From Acetomicrobium flavidum (GTDB lineage Bacteria; Synergistota; Synergistia; Synergistales; Acetomicrobiaceae): a stretch of DNA of 64,000 bases. The notes beneath the pieces were generated by a model. That model saw only the letters and a program-made list of their open reading frames with translations. It searched no databases and was not told the DNA's origin. Both the position numbers and the translations under genes were made by a program. Each line of letters starts with the position of its first letter. Within the stretch, counting starts at the first letter, position 1. The stretch lies in NCBI RefSeq assembly GCF_900129645.1, contig NZ_FSQZ01000001.1, forward strand, positions 124,001-188,000, written 5' to 3'. Of the stretch, positions 17,935 to 28,536 are shown in pieces.

Positions 17935-19518
17935 TTACATTTGAACGACCTGCTCCTTAAGCACTTTTAGGTTCAGTATTCTATCTACCCTAAAAACTCT
18001 TTCTTCCTGACGAAAGCTGCAAAATGCCCGCATTCCCATGTATCTTTTGCCTTTATATTCCATCTCGCCAACCTCGATTGGCCGCACGATCCTGACGTTT
18101 TTTTCGTTGCTTGGTTTTAAGTAGAGGATTTCCAAAGACATGCCCTCGAAGATGGCCTTCTTTATGACATCGATCTTCTCTTCTAACGACATGGCTTCTT
18201 CTGCCTTTTTATATTGGCACCTGGTCAAAAAGTGCACGACATCCCAATCCATCCAAATATGTTCCCTTTTGATCGGTTTTTTAAGGATGATCCCATCAAG
18301 GGACGTGCATCGGCTTAACGCCACGTAGACCTGGCCGTGAGCAAAAGCTCCCCGTCCTATGTCTATGATCACTTTATCAAAGGTCTTGCCCTGGCTTTTG
18401 TGGATCGTCACGGCCCAGGCAAGCATAATAGGGTATTGCGTGAATTTGCCGATCGTCTGGGATTTAAGCTTATCTCCTTCCACATAGAGGTGAAATATCT
18501 CCCACGTATGTGGCGTTATTTCAACCTCACTGCCGTCGGAAAGTTCAGCTGCTATGATGTAGCTTTCTTTATCTTCATCTTCCAAAGTATCCTTGTAAAT
18601 GTCTATAACCTTGCCAATGCTTCCGTTCACCCATCTGCCGAGCGAATCGTTGTTCAAAAGCATTATTTGAGCTCCGACCTTGACCTTCAACTCCGGAGCC
18701 GTGGGCAGGTAATCATTGCCAAATTCGCCCTTGATCGCGCCCTTGAAGATATATGTCTTTCCTTTCAACCTTGACAGTTGCTGCTCGTTAATTTCCTCAG
18801 CTCGCTTGTTCGTCGTCGTCAAGTACACGAAAAATTCGTCGCGGTCAGGCTCAAAGTCTGGCATAACTCGGCTATTTAAAAGCTTTAAGTCATCGTCGGT
18901 AACAGTCTTGTTGCGTATTGCACCGAGGAGGTCTATAAATCTTTGGTCGTGTTGGCGATATATTTTATCAAGCTCGATGAACTCGAAATCCATGGAATCG
19001 AAGACCTTTGCACTGTAAAAATAGGGGCTTTCATAAATGGTCTTAAAGACTTCCTTTTCGTTCTTGGTGACCACCGGCGGAAGCTGGTAGAGATCCCCGA
19101 TGAAGATTATCTGAATGCCACCAAAGGGTAGCTTTTTCTTGGGCCCGTTCAGCCTCAAGAACTTGTCTACGCAATCGAGCAAATCTGCCCTTACCATCGA
19201 TACCTCATCTATGATGATGGTATCGATCTTCTTGTAAATGCTGGTCGAGCCCTTTGGGGTATTTATCTTTTTTATCTGGTCCAATGTGACGTTGGGCTTA
19301 AAACCAAAGAACGAATGGATCGTTTGCCCCTTGACGTTTAAGGCAGCGACCCCGGTCGGGGCTAAAACTATGGCCTTTTTGTTGGTGTTTTGCTGAAAAT
19401 ACGTCAACAAGGTGGATTTTCCCGTGCCGGCCCGCCCTGTTATGAATACGTTTTTATCGCTGTTTTCCATGAGATCTAAAGCCTTACGAAAACCTTCGTT
19501 TAACTCTATTTGTGCCAT
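17935..19518 (-). CDS. Pif1-like helicase with C-terminal WYL domain
   Basis: A 527-residue superfamily-1B helicase of the Pif1/RecD group. Walker A is GRAGTGKST (28-36), motif Ia is LAPTGVAAL, Walker B is IIIDEVSM (101-108), motif III includes FIGDLYQLPPV, and the C-terminal motifs are AWAVTIHKSQGKTFD and GQVYVALSRCTS. From about residue 450 a separate domain follows (EGMSLEILYLKPS through FRVDRILNLKVL) with the fold pattern of WYL ligand-sensing domains. Pif1 enzymes unwind DNA, R-loops and G-quadruplexes. The domain combination suggests regulation by a nucleotide or nucleic-acid ligand. It is monocistronic, convergent with the DUF151 gene. Confidence 0.88.
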   Translation of the reverse strand: MAQIELNEGFRKALDLMENSDKNVFITGRAGTGKSTLLTYFQQNTNKKAIVLAPTGVAALNVKGQTIHSFFGFKPNVTLDQIKKINTPKGSTSIYKKIDTIIIDEVSMVRADLLDCVDKFLRLNGPKKKLPFGGIQIIFIGDLYQLPPVVTKNEKEVFKTIYESPYFYSAKVFDSMDFEFIELDKIYRQHDQRFIDLLGAIRNKTVTDDDLKLLNSRVMPDFEPDRDEFFVYLTTTNKRAEEINEQQLSRLKGKTYIFKGAIKGEFGNDYLPTAPELKVKVGAQIMLLNNDSLGRWVNGSIGKVIDIYKDTLEDEDKESYIIAAELSDGSEVEITPHTWEIFHLYVEGDKLKSQTIGKFTQYPIMLAWAVTIHKSQGKTFDKVIIDIGRGAFAHGQVYVALSRCTSLDGIILKKPIKREHIWMDWDVVHFLTRCQYKKAEEAMSLEEKIDVIKKAIFEGMSLEILYLKPSNEKNVRIVRPIEVGEMEYKGKRYMGMRAFCSFRQEERVFRVDRILNLKVLKEQVVQM

Positions 19519-19824
19519 GTCACTTCTAGCTCCAATTTTATTATTTTTAAGGATACTTAAAGTTAAACCAATGATAACATCCTTCGAGCTGAATATTAAG
19601 TCCTTTACGTATAGCGAGGCGTAATGTAAACTTGATCACTCACAGCAGTTTTGTGATATACTTACTTGCAAATAATAAGATAATTAAAATTATCGTCTAC
19701 TTCTTGATCTACAAAATGCAACATTATTGCATGTTTAGCAACATTCCTCAAGCAGGACTTTTCTTGCGATGTCATAAAGAAGGTTATTTAACAAACTCGA
19801 TATTTTTCTGACATGTAAACCATA
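19519..19824. other. AT-rich intergenic region upstream of Moco leader
   Basis: No coding region is supported. It carries the upstream region of the minus-strand helicase gene and the upstream flank of the plus-strand promoter. Several AT-rich -10-like hexamers are present but none pairs with a convincing -35 element. Confidence 0.5.
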
Positions 19825-19853
19825 TTGAACAATACGTTTATTAATGTTACGAT
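19825..19853 (+). promoter_or_regulatory. Probable promoter of the molybdenum-enzyme operon
   Basis: TTGAAC, a 17-base spacer and TACGAT, about 40 bases before the riboswitch closing helix. A TATAAAAT stretch just downstream (from 19859) could serve as an alternative -10. Confidence 0.45.
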
Positions 19854-19893
19854 ATCATGTATAAAATATACATTTTGCTCCGAGCCATTTAAC

Positions 19894-20018
19894 CTAAAGA
19901 CCCTTCATGGGCTCCATGGTTTCTGGCCAATGGGTATCTTTGGAAACGAGGATGCCTCCCATGTTTGGAAAGGAGGAAATGTTAAAGAAAGCTTACGCCT
20001 GCCGTAGGTTATCTTTAG
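19894..20018 (+). promoter_or_regulatory. Probable molybdenum-cofactor (Moco/Tuco) riboswitch
   Basis: A structured leader lies directly upstream of a molybdopterin enzyme operon. The closing helix pairs CTAAAGA (19894-19900) with TCTTTAG (20012-20018). Inside are the blocks TGGCC (19924-19928), TGCCTCCC (19953-19960) and TTTGGAAAGGAGG (19964-19976). From memory, the GCCTCCC...GGAAAGG block also occurs in the Escherichia coli moaA Moco RNA. An intrinsic terminator starts two bases after the closing helix, the usual expression platform for transcriptional control. A covariance-model score has not been calculated. A tungsten-cofactor variant is possible. Confidence 0.7.
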
Positions 20019-20019
20019 C

Positions 20020-20054
20020 AAAAAGCTGCCTCCTTTAAGCGAGGCAGCTTTTTT
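20020..20054 (+). terminator. Riboswitch-linked intrinsic terminator
   Basis: Arms AAAAAGCTGCCTC and GAGGCAGCTTTTTT form a strong stem with an 8-base loop, ending in a T-run. It is placed between the aptamer and the structural genes, so it can act as the riboswitch output. Confidence 0.88.
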
Positions 20055-20188
20055 AAACCTCCTTTAGCGCTAGATGGACGCTTTAAGGCTGGTATGGCGA
20101 ATTAATAACTTAAAGAAAGGAGGTCACTTGGGTCGAAGTTTGCCATATATGAGCTTTAGGGCGTTCGAAAAAAACGAGGAGGGAAACC

Positions 20189-22984
20189 ATGAAACAGTAT
20201 TTAAGGAAAAGCATCAAGGTCAACGGATGTCCTCACCACGTAGTCGCCTCCCCCGACGCCATGCTGGTCAACGTAATTAGAAAACAACTCGGGCTAACGG
20301 GAACAAAGCTTGGATGCGGATCGGGACAATGCGGAGCATGCGAGGTCATAATGAACGGCAAGCTCGTGCGTTCCTGCATCGTAAGATGGGACAAGGTGCC
20401 GCAAGACGCTGAAATTCTCACCATAGAGGGCTTAGGAAGACCTGAGAAGCTTCACGCGCTTCAGTGGGCTTACGTAAAGACGGGCGCCATACAGTGCGGC
20501 TTTTGCACGCCGGGATTTATCATGAGCTCTAAGGCCTTGCTCGACGAAAACCCGAATCCGACTCGTGAAGAGGTACGAGATTGGTTCCAGAAGAACCGAA
20601 ACGCCTGCAGATGCACCGGTTACGTCCAGATCGTAGATGCCGTCATGCTTGCCGCTAAAGTCTTGCGCGGCGAAGAGGAGATGACGGATTTCTCGGAACT
20701 GACTCGAGACGGGAAAATATGGGGAAGCCATTACCCGAGGCCAAGCGCTGTATATAAGGCAACCGGCACATGGGACTTCGGCGACGACGTAGCGCTAAAG
20801 TTACCTGAAGAGACGCTTTTCGCCGCCTGCGTATGCCCCGAGACTCACCATGCCGTAGTCAAAAAGATAGATTTCAGCGAGGCCGAAAAGATGCCCGGTG
20901 TATATAAGGTCGTGACGGCAAAAGACATCTACGCAAACAAGGGCACGAATAGAATAAGGGGTCAGGTGGGATCTAAGACCGCCACGACCAACGGCTGGGA
21001 ACGTCGAATCCTCGTAGAGGAAGGAGACAAGATTCGCCAGTGGGGAGAGGCAGTAGCGATAGTCTGTGCCGACACGGAAGAGCACGCAAGGGCTGCAGCC
21101 GATGCCGTGAAGGTAGAAATCGAAGAACTCCCAGCGCTTTTGAACGTCAAAGATGCCATGACACCCGGGGCAGTAAAGGTGCATGAGGACATACCCGATA
21201 TAGACGGAATACCTAATGTGTTTAACAAACGGCCCATAAAGAAGGGCAACGATCCAAAGGAAGACTTAGACAAGGCTCCCTACGTAGTTGAAGACGAATT
21301 TTACAGTTCGAGGCAACCTCATTTGACGATAGAGACCGATTGCGGATTTGGCTATTTCGACGAAGAAGGCCGTTTGACGCTTCAGACCAAAAGTATCTGC
21401 GTGTACCGCCATCAACTCATGATAGCCCGCGGTTTAGGATTACCGCCTTCAAAGATACGCGTCATACAAAATAACATGGGTGCCACATTCGGCTACAAGG
21501 TCGGCCCCACGAACGAACACTTGATTGGCGCCTGTGTAATTGCCACGGGAAGGCCCGTTTACATGAGGCTCGACATGAAAGAACACATCATTCGCACGCC
21601 CAAGAGGTCGCCCTTTTTGATGAAGATTCGAGTTGGAGCTGACGAAAATGGCAAGCTGGTAGGCTTAGAGCATTATTGGTACGTAGACCATGGACCTTAC
21701 TCGGAATCCAGCCAAGACTTAACCAACAAGGGCGGACAGTTCATGCTTGCGCCTTACAGGGTAAACAATATTCGTGGATGCGGTTACACCGTATTTACCA
21801 ACCACAAATGGTGCACGGCCTTTAGATGTTATGGCGGACCGCAAACCTACTTTGGAGGAGAGCTTGCCATAGACATGTTGGCTGAAAAGGTCGGCATGGA
21901 CCCCTTGGATTTCCGCGAGAAAAACTTAATCCAGCCTGGCGATACCTTACCCAGCGGCCAAAGGCCGGAAGTTTATCCACTTCAGGCCATGGTCACCCAT
22001 ATACGGCCACTTTACGAAGAGGCTAAAAAACAAGCTGCCGCCTTGTCAACCGATAAGATAAAGCATGGCGTGGGCGTTGCCATAGGGATTTACAACTCAA
22101 ACGACGACGGCCCCGACGAGGCAAACAGCCACATCGAGCTGACTAAAGACGGAGTGATACTTTACAACACATGGGAAGACCACGGACAGGGAGCAGACAT
22201 GGGCTGTGTCGGCACGGCACACGAGGCGCTAAGGCCGTTGGGCTTGAGACCTGACCAGATAAAGCTCGTCTGCAACGACACTGCCAAAGCGCCAAATAGC
22301 GGAGCGGCAGCAGCCAGCCGTTCTCAGGTCATGGTCGGGATGGCCATCGTAGACAGCTGCCGAAAACTTCTTGACGCCATGCGAAAGCCCGACGGCACGT
22401 ACAGGACCTACGACGAGATGATCGCCGAAGGCATACCCACCTACTACGAGGGCTACTATAAAGCTACCTTGCGAAACGTAAATGGTGAGATCCAACACTG
22501 CACGGGCATGGACGATGAAACGGGTCAGGGCTATCCCTTTGCCAATCACATGTTCGGCGTCTTTTTAGCAGAGGTGTCGGTGGACGTAACGACAGGAGAG
22601 GCAAAGGTCGACCGCATGACGCTGGCATGTGACGTGGGAAAGATCAACAACTACGCCATCGTGGAAGGGCAGCTATACGGAGGCATCGCCCAGGGCATAG
22701 GGTTTGCATTGAAGGAAAACTTTGAGGACGTAAAAAAACACAACAACCTCTTAGCTTGCGGGTTTCCTTACATCAAGGATATACCCGACAATATCCGCCT
22801 GATACACATGGAATCCCCCAGGGAGTTCGGTCCCTTTGGCGCTTCCGGCACGGGTGAGGTTCCGCTTTCGGCACCTCATGCTGCTATAATAAATGCGATA
22901 CACAACGCCTGCGGCATCAGGCTAAAGACGATTCCTGCAACTCCGGATAGGATACTAAAGGCTTTGGAGGAGGCTAAAAAATGA
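20189..22984 (+). CDS. Molybdenum hydroxylase, FAD-independent (Mop-type aldehyde oxidoreductase/xanthine dehydrogenase family)
   Basis: A 931-residue enzyme with two [2Fe-2S] domains fused to the molybdopterin domain in one chain, as in Desulfovibrio aldehyde oxidoreductase (MOP). The plant-type cluster uses Cys43, Cys48, Cys51 and Cys63. The second cluster uses Cys103, Cys106, Cys140 and Cys142 in CGFCTPG and CRCTG. The molybdopterin part includes FRCYGGPQTYFGGELAID and the C-terminal GASGTGEVPLSAPHAAI, whose Glu is the expected catalytic base. No FAD domain or separate FAD-binding subunit gene is present nearby. The substrate may be an aldehyde or a purine-like heterocycle. It follows the Moco riboswitch and overlaps the cupin gene by ATGA. 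Confidence 0.9.
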   Translation: MKQYLRKSIKVNGCPHHVVASPDAMLVNVIRKQLGLTGTKLGCGSGQCGACEVIMNGKLVRSCIVRWDKVPQDAEILTIEGLGRPEKLHALQWAYVKTGAIQCGFCTPGFIMSSKALLDENPNPTREEVRDWFQKNRNACRCTGYVQIVDAVMLAAKVLRGEEEMTDFSELTRDGKIWGSHYPRPSAVYKATGTWDFGDDVALKLPEETLFAACVCPETHHAVVKKIDFSEAEKMPGVYKVVTAKDIYANKGTNRIRGQVGSKTATTNGWERRILVEEGDKIRQWGEAVAIVCADTEEHARAAADAVKVEIEELPALLNVKDAMTPGAVKVHEDIPDIDGIPNVFNKRPIKKGNDPKEDLDKAPYVVEDEFYSSRQPHLTIETDCGFGYFDEEGRLTLQTKSICVYRHQLMIARGLGLPPSKIRVIQNNMGATFGYKVGPTNEHLIGACVIATGRPVYMRLDMKEHIIRTPKRSPFLMKIRVGADENGKLVGLEHYWYVDHGPYSESSQDLTNKGGQFMLAPYRVNNIRGCGYTVFTNHKWCTAFRCYGGPQTYFGGELAIDMLAEKVGMDPLDFREKNLIQPGDTLPSGQRPEVYPLQAMVTHIRPLYEEAKKQAAALSTDKIKHGVGVAIGIYNSNDDGPDEANSHIELTKDGVILYNTWEDHGQGADMGCVGTAHEALRPLGLRPDQIKLVCNDTAKAPNSGAAAASRSQVMVGMAIVDSCRKLLDAMRKPDGTYRTYDEMIAEGIPTYYEGYYKATLRNVNGEIQHCTGMDDETGQGYPFANHMFGVFLAEVSVDVTTGEAKVDRMTLACDVGKINNYAIVEGQLYGGIAQGIGFALKENFEDVKKHNNLLACGFPYIKDIPDNIRLIHMESPREFGPFGASGTGEVPLSAPHAAIINAIHNACGIRLKTIPATPDRILKALEEAKK

Positions 22985-23394
22985 CGGACGAAGATTTAAG
23001 GGAACCTTTGGCGGGAAAGCTGGAAGACCTCCCAGAGCTTAAGGCCTTTTCGCTCGGGGAAGGCGTGGTAAAGCGAATAGTCTTCGGCCCCGGACGCTTC
23101 TTCGATGACTACGTCGTCCGTTTCTTTACCCTTCCGCCAAACAGGATGATCTCCGAACACCAACACGAATGGCCGCACTACCTGATCACCCTGGAAGGAC
23201 ACGGTCAGGTCATCATAGAAGGAGTCACGTGGGATCTGCCCGAAAAGTCCTGGGCCTTCGTGCCGCCCGACGTTCCTCATTCCTACGGAAACGCCTCGGA
23301 CAAACCCTTTAGGTTCCTTTGCATAGTGCCGTGGTTTGGAGATCCTGACGGCAAGCGGGCAAGGGCAAGATTGGAACGTGCAAAAAGCAAATAA
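22981..23394 (+). CDS. Cupin domain protein
   Basis: A 137-residue single-domain cupin. The metal-binding motif 1 is visible as EHQHEWPHYLITLEGHG (His, His, Glu/His pattern) and motif 2 as PPDVPHSYGN. The start codon overlaps the stop of the molybdenum enzyme (ATGA), so the two are translationally coupled and probably act together. Cupins in such settings may isomerise, dioxygenate or bind the product; the role is unknown here. The T-box operon promoter starts 7 bases after its stop. Confidence 0.85.
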   Translation: MTDEDLREPLAGKLEDLPELKAFSLGEGVVKRIVFGPGRFFDDYVVRFFTLPPNRMISEHQHEWPHYLITLEGHGQVIIEGVTWDLPEKSWAFVPPDVPHSYGNASDKPFRFLCIVPWFGDPDGKRARARLERAKSK

Positions 23395-23400
23395 GACCCA

Positions 23401-23429
23401 TTGACAAATTAAAAATATCCTTGTAAGAT
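23401..23429 (+). promoter_or_regulatory. Promoter of the dap-lysC operon
   Basis: TTGACA (23401-23406), a 17-base spacer and TAAGAT (23424-23429), directly upstream of the T-box leader. Confidence 0.75.
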
Positions 23430-23439
23430 TCATGCAACT

Positions 23440-23722
23440 CATTTTTTAATACGGTAACGGCGATGACGCAAGAGGCTGGAGGGTTCAGGCATCAACAGAG
23501 ATGAGCGTTTAACGAGCTGAGAGGCGCTCTTGATGCACCGTAAGGCCCAAAGCTTGCGGGAGCTGGTATGGAAAGGTCGCAATGGGCCGGAGTACATGCC
23601 CGGGTTGCCTCCGTTAAAGGGCTAAAGAGAGGAACATCTTTGCCCCTATAGCAGAGATGTTCAAGATGGGTGGTACCGCGGGTATTATGGCTCGTCCCAG
23701 TTTTTTGGGACGAGCTTTTTTA
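23440..23722 (+). ncRNA. T-box leader of the dapA operon
   Basis: A long leader ends with the hallmark T-box element GGGTGGTACCGCGG (23668-23681), which holds the bulge that reads the uncharged tRNA 3' end, followed by an intrinsic terminator. In the stem I region, GCATCAA and TTGATGC pair around an inner GAGCG/CGCTC helix. The specifier codon lies below this helix, around 23541-23550 (ACCGTAAGG). ACC (Thr) and AAG (Lys) are both possible there, so I do not assign it. Starvation for the cognate amino acid should allow read-through into dapA-dapB-dapH-lysC. Confidence 0.92.
23691..23722 (+). terminator. T-box terminator
   Basis: Arms CTCGTCCCA and TGGGACGAG with a T-rich loop, followed by CTTTTTTAT. 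It is mutually exclusive with the antiterminator formed by the T-box sequence. Confidence 0.9.
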
Positions 23723-23746
23723 TATCCAAATATAGGAGGGATAAAC

Positions 23747-25964
<2,218 letters not shown>

Positions 25965-25987
25965 CAACGACAAATTAATGGAGGGAT

Positions 25988-27196
25988 ATGTCCTTGATCG
26001 TACAAAAATACGGAGGTTCATCGGTTGCGACGCCTGAAAAGATCAAAAAGATCGCAGAGAAGATAAAAAAGACAGTCGAGTCGGGAGAAAAGGTATGCGT
26101 GGTGGTCTCGGCCATGGGAAAGACCACTGACGAACTGATTGCGTTGGCAAAAAGAGTTAGCGACTCACCTAAGCCGCGTGAGCTGGACATGTTGCTTTCT
26201 ACCGGCGAACAGGTTACAGCGGCTTTACTTTCCATAGCGCTCAATGACATCGGCGTGCCTGCCGTGTCCTTCAACGCCTTTCAGCTCGAGATGATCACCA
26301 CCTCCGATTTCAACAACGCTCGCATAATCGACATAAACGCCGAAAGGTTGCTCGATGAATTTCAGACCAACGACGTTATCGTCGTCACCGGTTTTCAGGG
26401 AATAACCAATTTGAAGGACATCACGACGCTGGGACGGGGCGGTTCAGACACGTCTGCCGTTGCAATAGCAGCGAAGCTGAACACTAAATGCGAGATTTAC
26501 AGCGACGTAGCCGGAGTCTTTGCCTGCGATCCCAAGATTATTCCTTCTGCTAAAAAGCACGAATATATAACGTACGACGAGCTCATGGAGCTCGCATCCA
26601 TGGGGGCAAAGGTCGTTCATTCCAGGGCCGTAGAGATAGCCAAGAAATTTAACGTGGCACTATACTGTGCTTCAACATTTTCAGAAGAGAGGGGAACTTA
26701 CGTGGTGAATGCTTTGCCGGAATGGCTGGAACAACCTGTAGTAATGGGAGTGACGATGGACAAAAACCAACGCAAGTTCACGATCAGTCCGATGCCGGGT
26801 GGACAAAGGGCTCAAGTTCATCTTTTTGAAGCATTAGCTTCAAATAATATCAACTTGGACATGATATCCATAGTGAAGGACAACGGATACACCTATCTGA
26901 CGTTTACTGTCGTTGAGGGGGCAAGCGAAAGGGTCAGGGAGGTAGTTGAAGAGGTCTTATCCCAATACGGCGAACATAGGCTCATAGAAGATGACGAAGT
27001 AGCAAAGGTAACGGCCGTGGGCGTCGGTATGGAGTCCTCGCCTGGAGTGGCCGCAAGATTTTTTGCCGCCTTGGATAAAGAAGGCATTAGCTTGCTAGGC
27101 ACTAGCACATCAGAGATAAAGATTTCGACCTTGGTTCCCAAATATGATGCAGAAAGGGCAGTAAGGGCTGTAGCCAAAGAATTCAATTTGGCATAA
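25988..27196 (+). CDS. lysC: Aspartate kinase
   Basis: A 402-residue aspartokinase, first step of the aspartate family (lysine, threonine, methionine, diaminopimelate). KYGGSSVATPEKI starts at residue 7, TTLGRGGSDTSAVAIA is the catalytic segment, and two ACT domains occupy about 265-402 (MGVTMDKNQRKFTIS onwards), the usual site of lysine or threonine feedback. ATG with GGAGGG upstream. It is the last gene of the T-box operon, so entry into the pathway and its first branch are co-controlled. Confidence 0.95.
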   Translation: MSLIVQKYGGSSVATPEKIKKIAEKIKKTVESGEKVCVVVSAMGKTTDELIALAKRVSDSPKPRELDMLLSTGEQVTAALLSIALNDIGVPAVSFNAFQLEMITTSDFNNARIIDINAERLLDEFQTNDVIVVTGFQGITNLKDITTLGRGGSDTSAVAIAAKLNTKCEIYSDVAGVFACDPKIIPSAKKHEYITYDELMELASMGAKVVHSRAVEIAKKFNVALYCASTFSEERGTYVVNALPEWLEQPVVMGVTMDKNQRKFTISPMPGGQRAQVHLFEALASNNINLDMISIVKDNGYTYLTFTVVEGASERVREVVEEVLSQYGEHRLIEDDEVAKVTAVGVGMESSPGVAARFFAALDKEGISLLGTSTSEIKISTLVPKYDAERAVRAVAKEFNLA

Positions 27197-27237
27197 GGAT
27201 ATTGAGTTTAGCATTCTCTCTCTTCTTAGCAATACAT

Positions 27238-27266
27238 TTGTTTCGTCATAAAATATGCAGTATAAT
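27238..27266 (+). promoter_or_regulatory. Promoter of the branched-chain amino-acid importer
   Basis: TTGTTT, a 17-base spacer and TATAAT (27261-27266). A second TATAAT at 27307-27312 has no clear -35 partner. Confidence 0.55.
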
Positions 27267-27341
27267 TATCATGTCGTGCTTGTGTTTAAATTGCAGTTCA
27301 TTGTACTATAATAAAAAATCAATCAAGGAGGAGAGAGGGAA

Positions 27342-28511
27342 ATGCGGAAAGTCAAAGCGGTTACATGGTTTTGTTTATGCTTTGTCTTGCTCTTTGCCTT
27401 AACTGCAAGTTATACGGCTGTGGCTCAGGAAAAGCCCATCAAAATTGGCTTACAGGCGCCAATAACCGGTCAATGGGCTTATGAGGGCGAAATGGCCAAA
27501 AATTCCGTCGAAGTCGCACTTCAGATGATCGAGGAGCAGGGGGGCATCTTGGGCGGTCGTAAGATTGAAATCGTGATCGCTGACGATGCCTCCAACCCGA
27601 GAGATAGTGCACTGGCAGCACAAAGGTTGGTCTCGCAGCGAGTAGCGGCCGTCATCGGCACGTACGGTTCATCGGTCAACGAGCCTGCCGCAGATATATA
27701 CGAAGCTAATAAAATGATTGACATTGGCTACGGAAGCACTGCAGTCAAATTAACCATGGCCAAAGAACGAAAGTACTTCTTCAGGACCTGTGGGCGCGAC
27801 GACGTCCAGGGGGAGTTTTTCAGCGAATACGCCGTAGGAACGATGAAGGCCCGTCGTATAGCAATAATGCATGACAATACAACGTTTGCCTTGGGGGTAG
27901 CCGAAGAGGCAAAAAGAGCACTGAAACAGTACATAGATGCAGGCGTGGCAGAGCTTGTCTTTTACGATGCCATTACCCCTGGTGAGAAGGACTTCACTCC
28001 AATCCTAACAAAGCTGCGTGAGACCAATCCTGACATATGGTATTTTACCGGATATTTCCCCGAGGCAGGGTTGCTTGTGCGTCAGGGCCGCGAGCTGGGC
28101 ATTAAATGCCCCTTCGTAGGTGGCAATGCAGCCATCAACGAAGACTTCGTGAAAATAGCGGGCATTGAGTACGCTAAAGGATGTCTGATGACGCAAGAAC
28201 CGATGCCGACAGACCTCGATACCCCTAAAGCAAAGCGATTCCTCGAAGTGTACAGACAAAAGCACAACACCGTTCCTACCAGCCCATGGCCCGTCTATGC
28301 CGCAGATGCACTCTTTGCTCTGACGTGGGCCATCGATAAGGCCGGTTCCACCGATACCGATGCCATGTTAAAGGTGCTTCACACAAACATGGAAGGCTGT
28401 CAGGGAATAACGGGAAGCATCGCCTTCACGGATCGCGGCGACAGGAAGGGGATACTTTATAAGATGTACGTGGTGACCGATAAGGGAGAAATGGTCGTCT
28501 ACAAGCCATAA
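27342..28511 (+). CDS. livK: Branched-chain amino-acid ABC transporter substrate-binding protein
   Basis: A 389-residue periplasmic binding protein of the LivJ/LivK type. A signal peptide is visible (MRKVKAVTWFCLCFVLLFAL, ending near ASYTAVAQ). The mature start IKIGLQAPITGQWAYEGEMAKN and the segment VVAVIGTYGSSVNEPAADIYE are typical of the family. Strong GGAGGAGAGAGGG ribosome-binding site. It heads the liv operon. The ligand may be leucine, isoleucine, valine or another amino acid or amide. Confidence 0.92.
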   Translation: MRKVKAVTWFCLCFVLLFALTASYTAVAQEKPIKIGLQAPITGQWAYEGEMAKNSVEVALQMIEEQGGILGGRKIEIVIADDASNPRDSALAAQRLVSQRVAAVIGTYGSSVNEPAADIYEANKMIDIGYGSTAVKLTMAKERKYFFRTCGRDDVQGEFFSEYAVGTMKARRIAIMHDNTTFALGVAEEAKRALKQYIDAGVAELVFYDAITPGEKDFTPILTKLRETNPDIWYFTGYFPEAGLLVRQGRELGIKCPFVGGNAAINEDFVKIAGIEYAKGCLMTQEPMPTDLDTPKAKRFLEVYRQKHNTVPTSPWPVYAADALFALTWAIDKAGSTDTDAMLKVLHTNMEGCQGITGSIAFTDRGDRKGILYKMYVVTDKGEMVVYKP

Positions 28512-28536
28512 AACAGGGTAGAAAGAGGGGTTTGCC

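Noticed and set aside
20074-20280. Small reading frame with AAAGGAGG and a TTG start at about 20127 upstream of the molybdenum enzyme
   Set aside because: It runs into the start of the enzyme gene in another frame and shows no conserved protein features; a leader peptide is possible but unsupported.
23657-23746. Upstream ATG extending dapA
   Set aside because: The extra codons lie inside the T-box and terminator; the ATG at 23747 has a proper ribosome-binding site.
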